From RGIG1934 sp964492545 (lineage in GTDB: Bacteria > Bacillota > Clostridia > Lachnospirales > Lachnospiraceae): a DNA stretch of 21,194 nucleotides. The position numbers and the translations under genes were made by a program. A model generated the notes under the pieces. It had not been told where the DNA came from, made no database searches, and worked only from the letters and a program-made list of their open reading frames with translations. Shown here piece by piece: positions 1-7,157 of the stretch (the first letter of the stretch is position 1; each line of letters opens with the position of its first letter). The stretch is from contig CAZBKO010000031.1 in the NCBI GenBank assembly GCA_964492545.1, forward strand, positions 1 to 21,194, written 5' to 3'.

Positions 1-53
1 TCCTTCTTCCCTTATTTTTTTACTAATCTTGCCAATAATAATTATACTCTAAC

Positions 54-67
54 AGGAAATGTTTCCT
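54..67. promoter_or_regulatory. 14-bp perfect palindrome, possible operator
   Basis: AGGAAA-TG-TTTCCT reads as a perfect inverted repeat with a 2-nt centre. Its last base is the first base of the predicted -35 box of the next promoter, so a protein bound here could affect polymerase. The placement is suggestive, but a 14-bp palindrome can occur by chance and no cognate regulator is visible nearby. Confidence 0.3.
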
Positions 68-95
68 TGAAATATTCCTCAAATTCTATTAATAT
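67..95 (+). promoter_or_regulatory. Predicted sigma-A-type promoter for the GNAT/patatin pair
   Basis: A TTGAAA -35 box (67-72) and a TAATAT -10 box (90-95) are separated by exactly 17 nt. Transcription would start near 102. That lies only a few bases before the ATG at 110, which supports the downstream start at 128 for the first gene. Confidence 0.5.
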
Positions 96-127
96 AGTAG
101 TAAATAACAATGAAAAGAGGAATGTCA

Positions 128-586
128 ATGATAACAGGTAAATTTTTTGATGGCACAGAGGATTTGACAGATGCACATAACATAAGAAGAAAAGTGTTTG
201 TTGAGGAGCAGAAGGTAACACCTGAAGAGGAATTTGATGATAATGACGAGAAGGCTATTCACGTAGTGGCATACGATGCGGGAAAGGCAGTTGCAACGGC
301 AAGGCTTGCGGTTATCGACAATCATTATAAGATTGGAAGGGTGGCAGTGCTCAAGGAAGAAAGAGGAAAAAAATACGGTGATTTTGTAGTGAGAATGCTT
401 GCAGATAAAGCATTTGCATCGGGGATTGATACAATTTATGTTGGAGCGCAGACACAGGCCATAGGATTTTATGAAACTATAGGGTTTGAGGTATGCTCAG
501 AAGAATTTGATGAAGCAGGAATACCTCATAAAATGATGAAAATGCCAGAGAGCAGCTTTAGGAGATGTCAGGGATGTCAGGTTTAA
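128..586 (+). CDS. GNAT family N-acetyltransferase (ElaA/YjcF-like)
   Basis: A 152-residue cytoplasmic protein of the GNAT fold, expected to transfer an acetyl group from acetyl-CoA to an unknown amine. The N-terminal part has the IRRKVFVEEQ segment seen in ElaA/YjcF-like proteins. The acetyl-CoA-binding region follows as GRVAVLKEERGKKYGDFVV, a slightly degenerate RGxGxG loop, and the C-terminal FYETIGFEV segment is the usual last GNAT strand. In-frame ATGs exist at 110 and 122. I chose 128 because AAGAGG (115-120) sits 7 nt before it, whereas 110 has no ribosome binding site and lies almost on the predicted transcription start. The 3' end overlaps the patatin gene by 13 nt, so the two are probably translationally coupled. 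The substrate cannot be told from sequence. Confidence 0.85.
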   Translation: MITGKFFDGTEDLTDAHNIRRKVFVEEQKVTPEEEFDDNDEKAIHVVAYDAGKAVATARLAVIDNHYKIGRVAVLKEERGKKYGDFVVRMLADKAFASGIDTIYVGAQTQAIGFYETIGFEVCSEEFDEAGIPHKMMKMPESSFRRCQGCQV

Positions 587-1419
587 TATTAGAAGGCGGT
601 GGTATGAGAGGCGCATACACTGCGGGGGTTCTTGATTTTTTCATTGATAAAAAAATAGTGTTTGAAAATGTTTATGGTGTATCGGCAGGAGCTGCCAATG
701 CGTGCAGCTATATATCTTCTCAGAGGGGAAGAGCCTTCAGCGTCGATGTAGATTATCTTGAGGATAAGAGATATGCAAGTATGCACAGTCTCCTCACCAC
801 CGGTGATTTTTTTGGAGTGGAGATGTGTTACGATACAATTCCTAACAAACTAAATATTTATGATTACGAGGCATTTGATAAATATTCAGGTAATTTTTAT
901 GCTGTGGTAACTAATTGTATTACAGGAAAAGCGGAATATAAATTAATAAAAGACATGAGAAAGGATATAATATCAGTGAGAGCATCTTGTTCGCTTCCTC
1001 TTATGTCCAGAAATGTTGAGATTGATGGGATTCCATATCTTGATGGTGGAATTTCAGATTCTATTCCAATAAGGCAGGCAAGGCGCGACGGGAATAAGAA
1101 GAATGTCATTGTTCTTACGAGGGACATTTCCTATAGGAAGAAACCTAACGAATTACTTCCTATCATGAAAGTCAGATACAGAAAGTATCCGGAGCTTGTT
1201 AAGTGCATTGCCAGAAGACATATTATGTATAATAGAACCTTGGAATATATTAGTAAACTGGAGGAAAAGGGCAAGGCTGTTGTTATTAGACCATCCAGAC
1301 CGGTGGATATTGGAAGACTTGAGAAAAATCGTGACAAGCTTGAGAAATTATATGAAGAGGGTTATCAGGATGCTCAAAATAAATATAATGTTCTTAAAAA
1401 CTTCTTGACAAGTTATTAA
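574..1419 (+). CDS. Patatin-like phospholipase family protein
   Basis: A 281-residue protein of the bacterial patatin/RssA-like lipid acyl hydrolase family, which cleaves acyl esters using a Ser-Asp dyad. The oxyanion-hole motif GGGMRGAYTAG is at residues 8-18. The nucleophile elbow GVSAG (35-39) puts the serine at residue 37. The DGG motif at 157-159 supplies the aspartate. All expected active-site parts are intact and the length is normal for the family. No signal peptide is seen, so it should be cytoplasmic or membrane-peripheral. An alternative ATG lies at 565, but AGGAG (560-564) directly abuts it and is 9 nt from 574, which favours 574. It is coupled by overlap to the upstream acetyltransferase. 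The physiological lipid is unknown. Confidence 0.9.
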   Translation: MSGLILEGGGMRGAYTAGVLDFFIDKKIVFENVYGVSAGAANACSYISSQRGRAFSVDVDYLEDKRYASMHSLLTTGDFFGVEMCYDTIPNKLNIYDYEAFDKYSGNFYAVVTNCITGKAEYKLIKDMRKDIISVRASCSLPLMSRNVEIDGIPYLDGGISDSIPIRQARRDGNKKNVIVLTRDISYRKKPNELLPIMKVRYRKYPELVKCIARRHIMYNRTLEYISKLEEKGKAVVIRPSRPVDIGRLEKNRDKLEKLYEEGYQDAQNKYNVLKNFLTSY

Positions 1420-1433
1420 TTAGCATATAACAT
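1405..1433 (+). promoter_or_regulatory. Predicted promoter of the degV-family gene
   Basis: A perfect TTGACA -35 box (1405-1410) lies inside the last codons of the patatin gene. It is followed after 17 nt by TAACAT (1428-1433), a 4-of-6 match to the -10 consensus. Transcription would begin about 40 nt before the degV-family start codon. Confidence 0.5.
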
Positions 1434-1479
1434 AGTAATCGAAACTAGATGTTGAGAACGTGATTACGAGGTTAATAAT

Positions 1480-2328
1480 ATGAATGGTAAAATAGCCCTT
1501 ATGGTTGATTCTGGTACAGATGTGCCCCAGAATATAATTGATAATAATAACAATATATATGTAATGCCACTTATGATTGGATATGCAGATGGTGAATACA
1601 GAGATAAGGTAGACATCACACAGGCTGAGATATATTCAAGAATGGAAGGTGGAGAGATCCCGAAGACATCGCTTCCTAATCTTGAGGATATTTCAGGTAC
1701 ATTTGACAGAATTATAAGTGACGGGTATGACAAGGTTGTCGCAGTTACAATATCCAGCGGACTTAGTGGTACCTGGAATGCAGTCAGAATGATAGCAGAA
1801 GATAAGGATATTGACACAATTATTATTGACTCTAAGAACATAGGAATAGGTGCAGGACTTACTGCAATAAGAGCGAGTGATCTCATTAATGAGGGAACGC
1901 CATTTGAGGATATGGAAGACATATTGAATGAAAGTGTATTGAATACCAAGATTTTCTTCTGCGTGGATACATTGGAATATTTGAGAAAGGGTGGAAGAAT
2001 TGGACTTGTAACATCAGTTATAGGTTCGGCACTTAATCTAAAGCCGGTTATCAGCTGTAATGAAGAAGGCGTGTATTACACAGTAACGAAGGCAAGAGGA
2101 CGCAATCAATCACTGAAAAAGGCCATGGAAGAAGCAATTGCCTTTGCAGGTGATGGCAGATATAATTTCGCTGTGGTGAATGGCAAGGCACAGGAAGAGG
2201 CGGATAAGCTGGTAGCCAATTATTCAGACAGTGACAGGATTAATAACATTTATACAGGAGTAATAAGTCCGGCACTTGTAGTTCACACAGGCCCGGGATT
2301 AATAGGGATAGGTGTTCAGAGAATATAG
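1480..2328 (+). CDS. DegV family protein (fatty-acid-binding)
   Basis: A 282-residue cytoplasmic protein of the DegV/FakB family, which binds a single fatty acid. In characterised FakB members it presents the fatty acid to the FakA kinase for phosphorylation and phospholipid synthesis. Family signatures are visible in order: MVDSGTDVP near the N-terminus, TSLPN near residue 64, SSGLSGTWN near residue 90, LRKGGRIG near 170, and the C-terminal HTGPGLIGIG loop. Length is typical (about 280). The start is supported by GAGG 8 nt upstream. No fakA-like DAK-domain kinase gene is in the window, so a FakB role is inferred from family only. It looks monocistronic, between its own promoter and a strong terminator. 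Lipid binding fits loosely with the neighbouring phospholipase. Confidence 0.92.
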   Translation: MNGKIALMVDSGTDVPQNIIDNNNNIYVMPLMIGYADGEYRDKVDITQAEIYSRMEGGEIPKTSLPNLEDISGTFDRIISDGYDKVVAVTISSGLSGTWNAVRMIAEDKDIDTIIIDSKNIGIGAGLTAIRASDLINEGTPFEDMEDILNESVLNTKIFFCVDTLEYLRKGGRIGLVTSVIGSALNLKPVISCNEEGVYYTVTKARGRNQSLKKAMEEAIAFAGDGRYNFAVVNGKAQEEADKLVANYSDSDRINNIYTGVISPALVVHTGPGLIGIGVQRI

Positions 2329-2332
2329 ACAT

Positions 2333-2373
2333 AAGGCGATTGCATTTGGAAAAGATGCAGTCGCCTTTGTTTT
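2333..2373 (+). terminator. Intrinsic terminator after the degV-family gene
   Basis: AAGGCGATTGCAT (2333-2345) pairs with ATGCAGTCGCCTT (2355-2367) through 13 positions, with one T-G wobble and a 9-nt loop. A T-rich tract, TGTTTT, follows immediately. The hairpin starts 5 nt after the stop codon. Confidence 0.9.
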
Positions 2374-2375
2374 AC

Positions 2376-2404
2376 TTGAAATAGACATGGGGAATAAGTA
2401 TAAT
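2376..2404 (+). promoter_or_regulatory. Strong predicted promoter for the radical SAM/exonuclease operon
   Basis: TTGAAA (2376-2381) and a perfect TATAAT (2399-2404) are separated by 17 nt. The promoter starts only 3 nt after the T-tract of the preceding terminator, so the two transcription units are packed back to back. Transcription would start near 2411. Confidence 0.7.
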
Positions 2405-2451
2405 GGAAAGAAGTATATCAATGACAATGAATTGAAGAATGGAAGGTTTTT

Positions 2452-4098
2452 ATGAAGTGCTTACTAGTTGCAGTTAATGCCAAGTATATTCATTCCAATC
2501 CCGGAATACTATGCTTGAAGAAATATTACGATAAATACGGCGATTGTGATGTACAGGTTGACACATCAGAGTACACAATCAACCAGCAGATTGATTTTAT
2601 CGTGTCTGACATATATAGACAAAGACCAGAGATATTGTGCTTTTCGTGCTATATTTGGAATATCAGATATGTTGTAGAAATTGCTGATACAATACACAAA
2701 ATTCTGCCCGATACAATTATATGGGCAGGCGGACCTGAGGTATCTTATGATGCACCGGCCTTCCTTGAAACACACACTGTATTTAATGGCATTATGTGTG
2801 GTGAGGGAGAAAAGGTATTTACCAACCTCATGAAAGTGTTTGAGGGAAAGCTTGGTTATACAGAGGTTTCAGGAATATGTTACAGAACAGATGAAATACA
2901 TTACAATCCTCAGAGTGATATTTTGGATTTGAGTGATGTGCCATTTATATATGATGACATGACAGAATTTGAGAATAGAATAGTGTATTACGAGAGCAGC
3001 AGAGGGTGCCCGTTTTCCTGCAGCTACTGCTTGTCATCAATTGATAAGAAGTTAAGATTTAGAAATATAGACATGGTTTTGCAGGAATTGCAATTCTTTA
3101 TTAATAACAAGGTTAAGCAGGTAAAATTCGTTGACAGAACCTTTAATTGTGCCAAGAAGCATGCAATGGATATATGGAAATATATTTATGAACATGATAA
3201 TGGGATAACTAATTTTCATTTTGAAGTGGCGGCGGATTTAATTACCGATGAAGAACTGGAATTGCTGTCGCATATGAGACCGGGACTTGTTCAGCTGGAG
3301 ATAGGAATTCAGTCAACTAATCAGGACACAATTGAAGAAATAGACAGAACTATGAATCTTGACAGAGTAACAAGTGTAATTGCAAAAATCAAAGCCTTTG
3401 GAAACATCAATCAGCATGTTGATTTAATAGCAGGCCTGCCCTATGAGAATCTTGAAAGCTTTAAGCATTCATTTGACCAGGTATATGTCATGAAATGTGA
3501 GCAGCTCCAGCTTGGATTTCTTAAGGTTCTGTCAGGTTCCAAAATGTACATTAAGGCAAAGGATTATGGAATTGAATATACATCAACACCGCCATATGAA
3601 GTACTTAAGACAAGATGGCTTTCCTATGATGACATTATGGAGCTGAAGCAGGTTGAGGATATGGTTGAGGTGTATTATAACAGTGGTCAGTTTGAGAATA
3701 CAATGGAGTATTTGGAAAAGTTCTTTGAATCACCATATGAATTGTATAGAACTCTTGGAAAATTTTACTCACAGAGATTTACTAATGCGGAGAAACAGTC
3801 AAGAATTGCCAGATATGAGCTGATGTTGGAGTATGTCAGGGGTCTGGACAATCGCGATATTTCGGTGGATGAGTTTAAGGAGTGGATGACATATGATGTG
3901 TACATTAGAGAAAATGCTAAAAAGAGACCGTCATTTGCAGTAAATCTTAATATTTATGAGAAGGAATTGAGGGAACTGTATCGAATTCATAAGGGAACAG
4001 GAGACAACGTACATATAGAAGTATTTGAGCATATTTATGGCAGTGAAAAAACGTATGTTTTATTTGACTATAATGAGAAAAGGGCAGTGGTACTATGA
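2452..4098 (+). CDS. B12-binding-domain radical SAM protein (DUF4080-like C-terminus)
   Basis: A 548-residue protein. Residues about 1-130 form a cobalamin-binding-like Rossmann region with FSCYIWN and WAGGPEVSYD segments, but no DxHxxG lower-ligand motif. The radical SAM core follows, with its cluster cysteines in RGCPFSCSYC at Cys186, Cys190 and Cys193 (CxxxCxxC). Residues about 370-548 resemble the DUF4080 tail common in Clostridia. The family uses a [4Fe-4S] cluster and S-adenosylmethionine for radical chemistry; substrate and product are unknown for this branch. GGAAGG lies 5 nt before the ATG. The stop overlaps the next gene's ATG by 4 nt, indicating coupled translation with a DEDDh exonuclease. 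A nucleic-acid substrate is conceivable from that pairing, but this is inference. Confidence 0.88.
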   Translation: MKCLLVAVNAKYIHSNPGILCLKKYYDKYGDCDVQVDTSEYTINQQIDFIVSDIYRQRPEILCFSCYIWNIRYVVEIADTIHKILPDTIIWAGGPEVSYDAPAFLETHTVFNGIMCGEGEKVFTNLMKVFEGKLGYTEVSGICYRTDEIHYNPQSDILDLSDVPFIYDDMTEFENRIVYYESSRGCPFSCSYCLSSIDKKLRFRNIDMVLQELQFFINNKVKQVKFVDRTFNCAKKHAMDIWKYIYEHDNGITNFHFEVAADLITDEELELLSHMRPGLVQLEIGIQSTNQDTIEEIDRTMNLDRVTSVIAKIKAFGNINQHVDLIAGLPYENLESFKHSFDQVYVMKCEQLQLGFLKVLSGSKMYIKAKDYGIEYTSTPPYEVLKTRWLSYDDIMELKQVEDMVEVYYNSGQFENTMEYLEKFFESPYELYRTLGKFYSQRFTNAEKQSRIARYELMLEYVRGLDNRDISVDEFKEWMTYDVYIRENAKKRPSFAVNLNIYEKELRELYRIHKGTGDNVHIEVFEHIYGSEKTYVLFDYNEKRAVVL

Positions 4099-4817
4099 TA
4101 AATGATTATGTGGTATTGGATTTGGAGACAACAGGTTTAGATCCTAAGAAGGACAAAATAATTGAGATAGGTGCCGTTAAGATTAAGGGTGGATGTATTA
4201 TTGATGCATTTGATAAGCTTGTCAATCCGGCAACCCCCATAAGCCGATTAATTACAGATGTTACGGGAATAGATGATTCTATGGTATGCGACAGTCCATA
4301 CATAGAAGACATTTTACCTGAATTTATTGATTTTTGTGAGGATTATGTTATTATAGGTCATAACCTTAAGTTTGATTATTCTTTCCTGAAAAAGAATGCT
4401 GTGGATTTGGGAAGAGAATTTGATAAAATGGGTCTTGATACATTGAAGATAGCCAAGAAGTATTTGGCATCGCTGGAGAAAAGGAATCTGGATTACCTGT
4501 GCTGTTATTATGGAATTGAAGATAACAATCACCACAGAGCATCCAATGATGCAAGAGTGACACATGAGCTCTACCAGATAATGTGCAAAAGCGATTACTA
4601 TAGTGAGTGCGACCCTGTATTTATACCGGAGGAAATGGTATATAAGGTCAAGCCACAGCAGCCTGCGACTGCAAGGCAAATAAATTACTTGAATGATTTA
4701 CTGAAATATCATAAAATAGATAGCGATGTGGACATTTCAAGATTAAGTAAGAATGAGGCATCAAGATATATTGATAACATAATATTTAATTATGGGAAGA
4801 TTCAATATAGGTATTGA
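4095..4817 (+). CDS. DnaQ/PolC-type DEDDh 3'-5' exonuclease
   Basis: A 240-residue protein whose first ~165 residues form a DEDDh exonuclease. Motif I is DLETTGLDP (Asp9, Glu11). Motif II is GHNLKFDYSFL (Asp94). Motif III is HHRASNDA, giving His147 and Asp152 with the H-x4-D spacing of the DEDDh subclass. All metal-binding and catalytic residues are present, so it should remove nucleotides from 3' ends using two metal ions. After a linker, residues about 188-240 form a small C-terminal module beginning ATARQINYLNDLL. This type of tail occurs in several Firmicutes nucleic-acid proteins, and its role here is unknown. There is no polymerase domain, so it is not PolC itself. Translation is probably coupled to the upstream radical SAM gene; its 3' end overlaps a minus-strand gene by 32 nt. 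Confidence 0.9.
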   Translation: MINDYVVLDLETTGLDPKKDKIIEIGAVKIKGGCIIDAFDKLVNPATPISRLITDVTGIDDSMVCDSPYIEDILPEFIDFCEDYVIIGHNLKFDYSFLKKNAVDLGREFDKMGLDTLKIAKKYLASLEKRNLDYLCCYYGIEDNNHHRASNDARVTHELYQIMCKSDYYSECDPVFIPEEMVYKVKPQQPATARQINYLNDLLKYHKIDSDVDISRLSKNEASRYIDNIIFNYGKIQYRY

Positions 4818-5409
4818 TGTGGCTGATAATCGTATTCTTAGATAACGAGTTAAGTTTATTTGCATAATCAAGCAGTGGAGTCAGCTTGTCGAACATTTTA
4901 TTGTCAATATACAGTGAGGCAAGGGAATCATAAGATGCGCACACATCACTGCCACTTGATACGGCGAACTCATACACACCTATGGCATGTTCTACATAGC
5001 CATTTTCAGCAAGCTGTCTGCCAAGTGTATTGAGTGTACGGCACAGCAGTGTGAAATTGTCATCACATTCTGACAGATAATTAAGATTAGCAGGTCCATA
5101 CATAGCCTTAAGGTCAGTGTTTGTCACACCTGTAAGATTAAGAATCTTGGAATTACTCATGCTTTTAAGCTGCGTGATGGAATTCTTAATATCATTGTTA
5201 TCTGTACTGATAGAAGATAGAAGCTTGTCGGGAATTACAATATAGTCAAGATTATCAACCGGCTTACGTCGAACATTATTGACTTCGTTCTCGCGAGTCC
5301 AGAATTCTTCACTTTGTTTACTATTCATGGATCTGCTTTTCTTAATTTCATAAGAAGTCCATGCTGTAAATATTATAAATATTCCAAAAAATGGAAGATG
5401 TGGTACCAT
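4786..5409 (-). CDS. Membrane-anchored helical-repeat (TPR-like) protein, unknown function
   Basis: A 207-residue protein not recognised as a named family. Residues about 4-20 (PFFGIFIIFTAWTSYEI) form a single membrane segment, followed by a Lys/Arg-rich stretch. The C-terminal half, residues about 130-200, looks like two TPR-style helical hairpins (GRQLAENGYVEHAIGVYEFAV, then YDSLASLYIDNKMFDKLTPLLDYA). A protein-interaction role at the membrane is plausible. In-frame ATGs also exist at 5466 and 5448. I chose 5409 because ACGGAGG lies 8 nt before it on the minus strand and the membrane segment then sits at the very N-terminus. Its last 32 nt overlap the exonuclease gene in convergent orientation, an unusual but coding-consistent arrangement. 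Confidence 0.65.
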   Translation of the reverse strand: MVPHLPFFGIFIIFTAWTSYEIKKSRSMNSKQSEEFWTRENEVNNVRRKPVDNLDYIVIPDKLLSSISTDNNDIKNSITQLKSMSNSKILNLTGVTNTDLKAMYGPANLNYLSECDDNFTLLCRTLNTLGRQLAENGYVEHAIGVYEFAVSSGSDVCASYDSLASLYIDNKMFDKLTPLLDYANKLNSLSKNTIISHINTYIESSHN

Positions 5410-5495
5410 TTGATAAACCTCCGTGATATGTATTGTTGCCAGCCGCATATCATGAACCGGTACCATAAAAAGGCGGCACAGAAATGAGGTTAGCT

Positions 5496-5600
5496 ATGAT
5501 TAATTTTAATAACAAAAAGAGCAAAAGAATATTCTCCGTAATAATAATAGCAATTCTTGTTGTTGCAATGGTATTGTCACTAGCTGTTCAATACGTATAG
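5496..5600 (+). CDS. 34-residue single-span membrane peptide
   Basis: A short frame encoding MINFNNKKSKRIFSVIII followed by more hydrophobic residues and ending in QYV. The layout is a lysine-rich N-terminus, then a membrane segment at residues about 13-31, then a short polar end. GAGGT (5486-5490) lies 5 nt before the ATG, ideal spacing. It is 39 nt upstream of the VanW-family gene's chosen start and probably co-transcribed with it. The architecture (basic tip plus one transmembrane helix, about 30-35 residues) resembles small membrane proteins widespread in Firmicutes, such as the DUF4044/Prli42 type. The similarity is in layout only and I cannot assign the family. Confidence 0.6.
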   Translation: MINFNNKKSKRIFSVIIIAILVVAMVLSLAVQYV

Positions 5601-5639
5601 AGTAACATACCATATAAAAAAATGAAAGGGCATATTGTT

Positions 5640-7133
5640 ATGAAGTCAAAAAAATGGATTGGTGCATTTGCAGCACTTGCTGTTTCTGCATGCATAATTA
5701 TCCCATGCGCTGTGAGCGTAAGTGCAAAGACAGAAAAACATACTGATAATGGAGCCAAGGGTGTATTTATTGGAGACATAGATATAAATGGAATGACATC
5801 CGGCGAAGTGAAAAAGGCAGTTAAGGACTACATTAAAACATACACCGACAAGAAGATTAATTTATCAATGGACGGAAAGACAATCGAGGTAAGTGTAGGA
5901 GATTTGGGCTATTACTGGTCTGATACCGAGGTCGTTGAAGAAGCCATGGAATATGGAAATATTGGTAATGCTATCGAGAGATACAAGGAGAGAAAGGATA
6001 TCGATAAGGATAATGTTAAGTTCGATATCGATGTTGATATTGATACAGATACAATGAAGAAGGCAATCAATGATAATTGTTCTCAATTTAACGTAGCTCA
6101 TGTGAATGCAGGAATCACAAGAAAGGGCGAAGGCTTTGCGATATCAGCAAGCTCCACGGGACGAAAGATTGCAGTTAAGAAATCTGTAGAGGAATTAAAG
6201 GATTTTCTTCTGGAGAAGTGGGATGGACAGAACGCGGACTTTGATTTGGTAGTAGTTGATGATAAGCCTGTATCCACAGAGGAGGACTGCAAGCTTGTAA
6301 AAGACGTGTTAGGTACATTTTCAACTTCATTTTCTACAAATGGCAATTACAACAGAAATATGAATATGAAAAATGGTATGGAGCACATAAATGGAACAGT
6401 AGTATATCCAGGGGAAACATTTTCAGCAAATGCTCTGCTGGAGCCATGGACGGCAGACAATGGCTGGTATGAGGCCGGAACATATGTAAATGGCAAGGTG
6501 GAGAACAGTCTTGGCGGAGGAATATGTCAGGTGTCTACCACACTTTACAATGCAGTTCTCTTATCAGAGCTTGAGGTTGTGGAGAGACATCCTCATTCAA
6601 TGAATGTAGACTATGTCGACCTGGCAGCAGATGCGGCACTGGCTGGAACATGGAAGGACCTTAAGTTTGCCAACAACACAGATGTACCTGTGTATATTGA
6701 AGGCGTTTATGACGACAGCGGAAAGCTTACATTTACACTGTACGGCAAGGAAACAAGAGATCCTGGAAGAAGTGTTGTGTATGTAAGTGAGACATTAAGC
6801 ACTAATTATCCGGAAGAAGTGGTTACTAATGACCCTAGTAAGCCAGCAGGATACAGAATGGTTACTGTGAGAGGTCATGTGGGTTACACTGCTAAATTGT
6901 GGAAGGAAGTGTACCAAAATGACAAGCTGGTGGATAGAACTCTTGTGAATACAAGCACATATCAATCTACTCCTATATATGTAATTTATGGTACAGGCGA
7001 GGCGGAAGCTGCGCCAACAGAGCCGGCAACTAAGAAGGAAGAAGCGACAACCAAGAAAAACACAGAAAAGAAAACAACTCAGGCAGAGACAAAGGCACCT
7101 TCCAACGAGGAGACAACAGAAGCTGCCAGATAG
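5640..7133 (+). CDS. Exported VanW family protein with G5-like domain
   Basis: A 497-residue exported protein. An N-terminal signal peptide (MKSKKW, hydrophobic core, cleavage plausible after SVSA, residues about 26-29) is followed by a peptidoglycan-binding-like region of the type preceding VanW domains (GVFIGDIDINGMTSGEVKKA and a second copy-like half). The VanW domain starts at GTFSTSFS and includes GGGICQVSTTLYNAVLLSELEVVERHPHS, its most diagnostic stretch. A G5-like domain follows, then a Thr/Lys/Glu-rich tail of about 45 residues likely spanning the wall. VanW is associated with cell-wall processes but its biochemical role is not settled. Despite the name, no vancomycin-resistance genes are nearby. 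An ATG at 5622 lacks a ribosome binding site; AAAGGG sits 9 nt before 5640, so I chose that. Confidence 0.9.
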   Translation: MKSKKWIGAFAALAVSACIIIPCAVSVSAKTEKHTDNGAKGVFIGDIDINGMTSGEVKKAVKDYIKTYTDKKINLSMDGKTIEVSVGDLGYYWSDTEVVEEAMEYGNIGNAIERYKERKDIDKDNVKFDIDVDIDTDTMKKAINDNCSQFNVAHVNAGITRKGEGFAISASSTGRKIAVKKSVEELKDFLLEKWDGQNADFDLVVVDDKPVSTEEDCKLVKDVLGTFSTSFSTNGNYNRNMNMKNGMEHINGTVVYPGETFSANALLEPWTADNGWYEAGTYVNGKVENSLGGGICQVSTTLYNAVLLSELEVVERHPHSMNVDYVDLAADAALAGTWKDLKFANNTDVPVYIEGVYDDSGKLTFTLYGKETRDPGRSVVYVSETLSTNYPEEVVTNDPSKPAGYRMVTVRGHVGYTAKLWKEVYQNDKLVDRTLVNTSTYQSTPIYVIYGTGEAEAAPTEPATKKEEATTKKNTEKKTTQAETKAPSNEETTEAAR

Positions 7134-7157
7134 TGTGGCAGGGATATTGGAGACAAT

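Noticed and set aside
1..53. T-rich stretch near 14-20 as a terminator of an upstream gene
   Set aside because: The sequence begins too close to it to see any stem, so a terminator cannot be judged.
1434..1468. GTAATC ... GATTAC inverted repeat before the degV-family gene
   Set aside because: Only six base pairs around a loop of more than 20 nt with no further pairing; it is likely chance in AT-rich sequence.
1464..1949. 161-residue minus-strand open frame opposite the degV-family gene
   Set aside because: Its low-complexity Ser/Ile/Leu composition mirrors the DegV coding strand. The plus-strand protein has all family motifs, a promoter, a ribosome binding site and a terminator.
4314..4679. 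121-residue minus-strand open frame opposite the exonuclease gene
   Set aside because: It runs antisense through exonuclease motifs II and III, with no recognisable domain, and is best explained as a reverse-strand shadow.
5402..5466. Repeated GGTACCAT at 5402-5409 and 5459-5466
   Set aside because: An 8-bp direct repeat in a short intergenic stretch is weak evidence of a site. It simply accounts for two alternative in-frame MVP starts of the minus-strand gene.
5640..7133. VanW as evidence of a vancomycin-resistance cluster
   Set aside because: No VanA/B-type ligase, VanX, VanY or VanH homologue is in the window, and the two-component system lies over 5 kb away beside mutS2. VanW-domain proteins are common in Clostridia without resistance.
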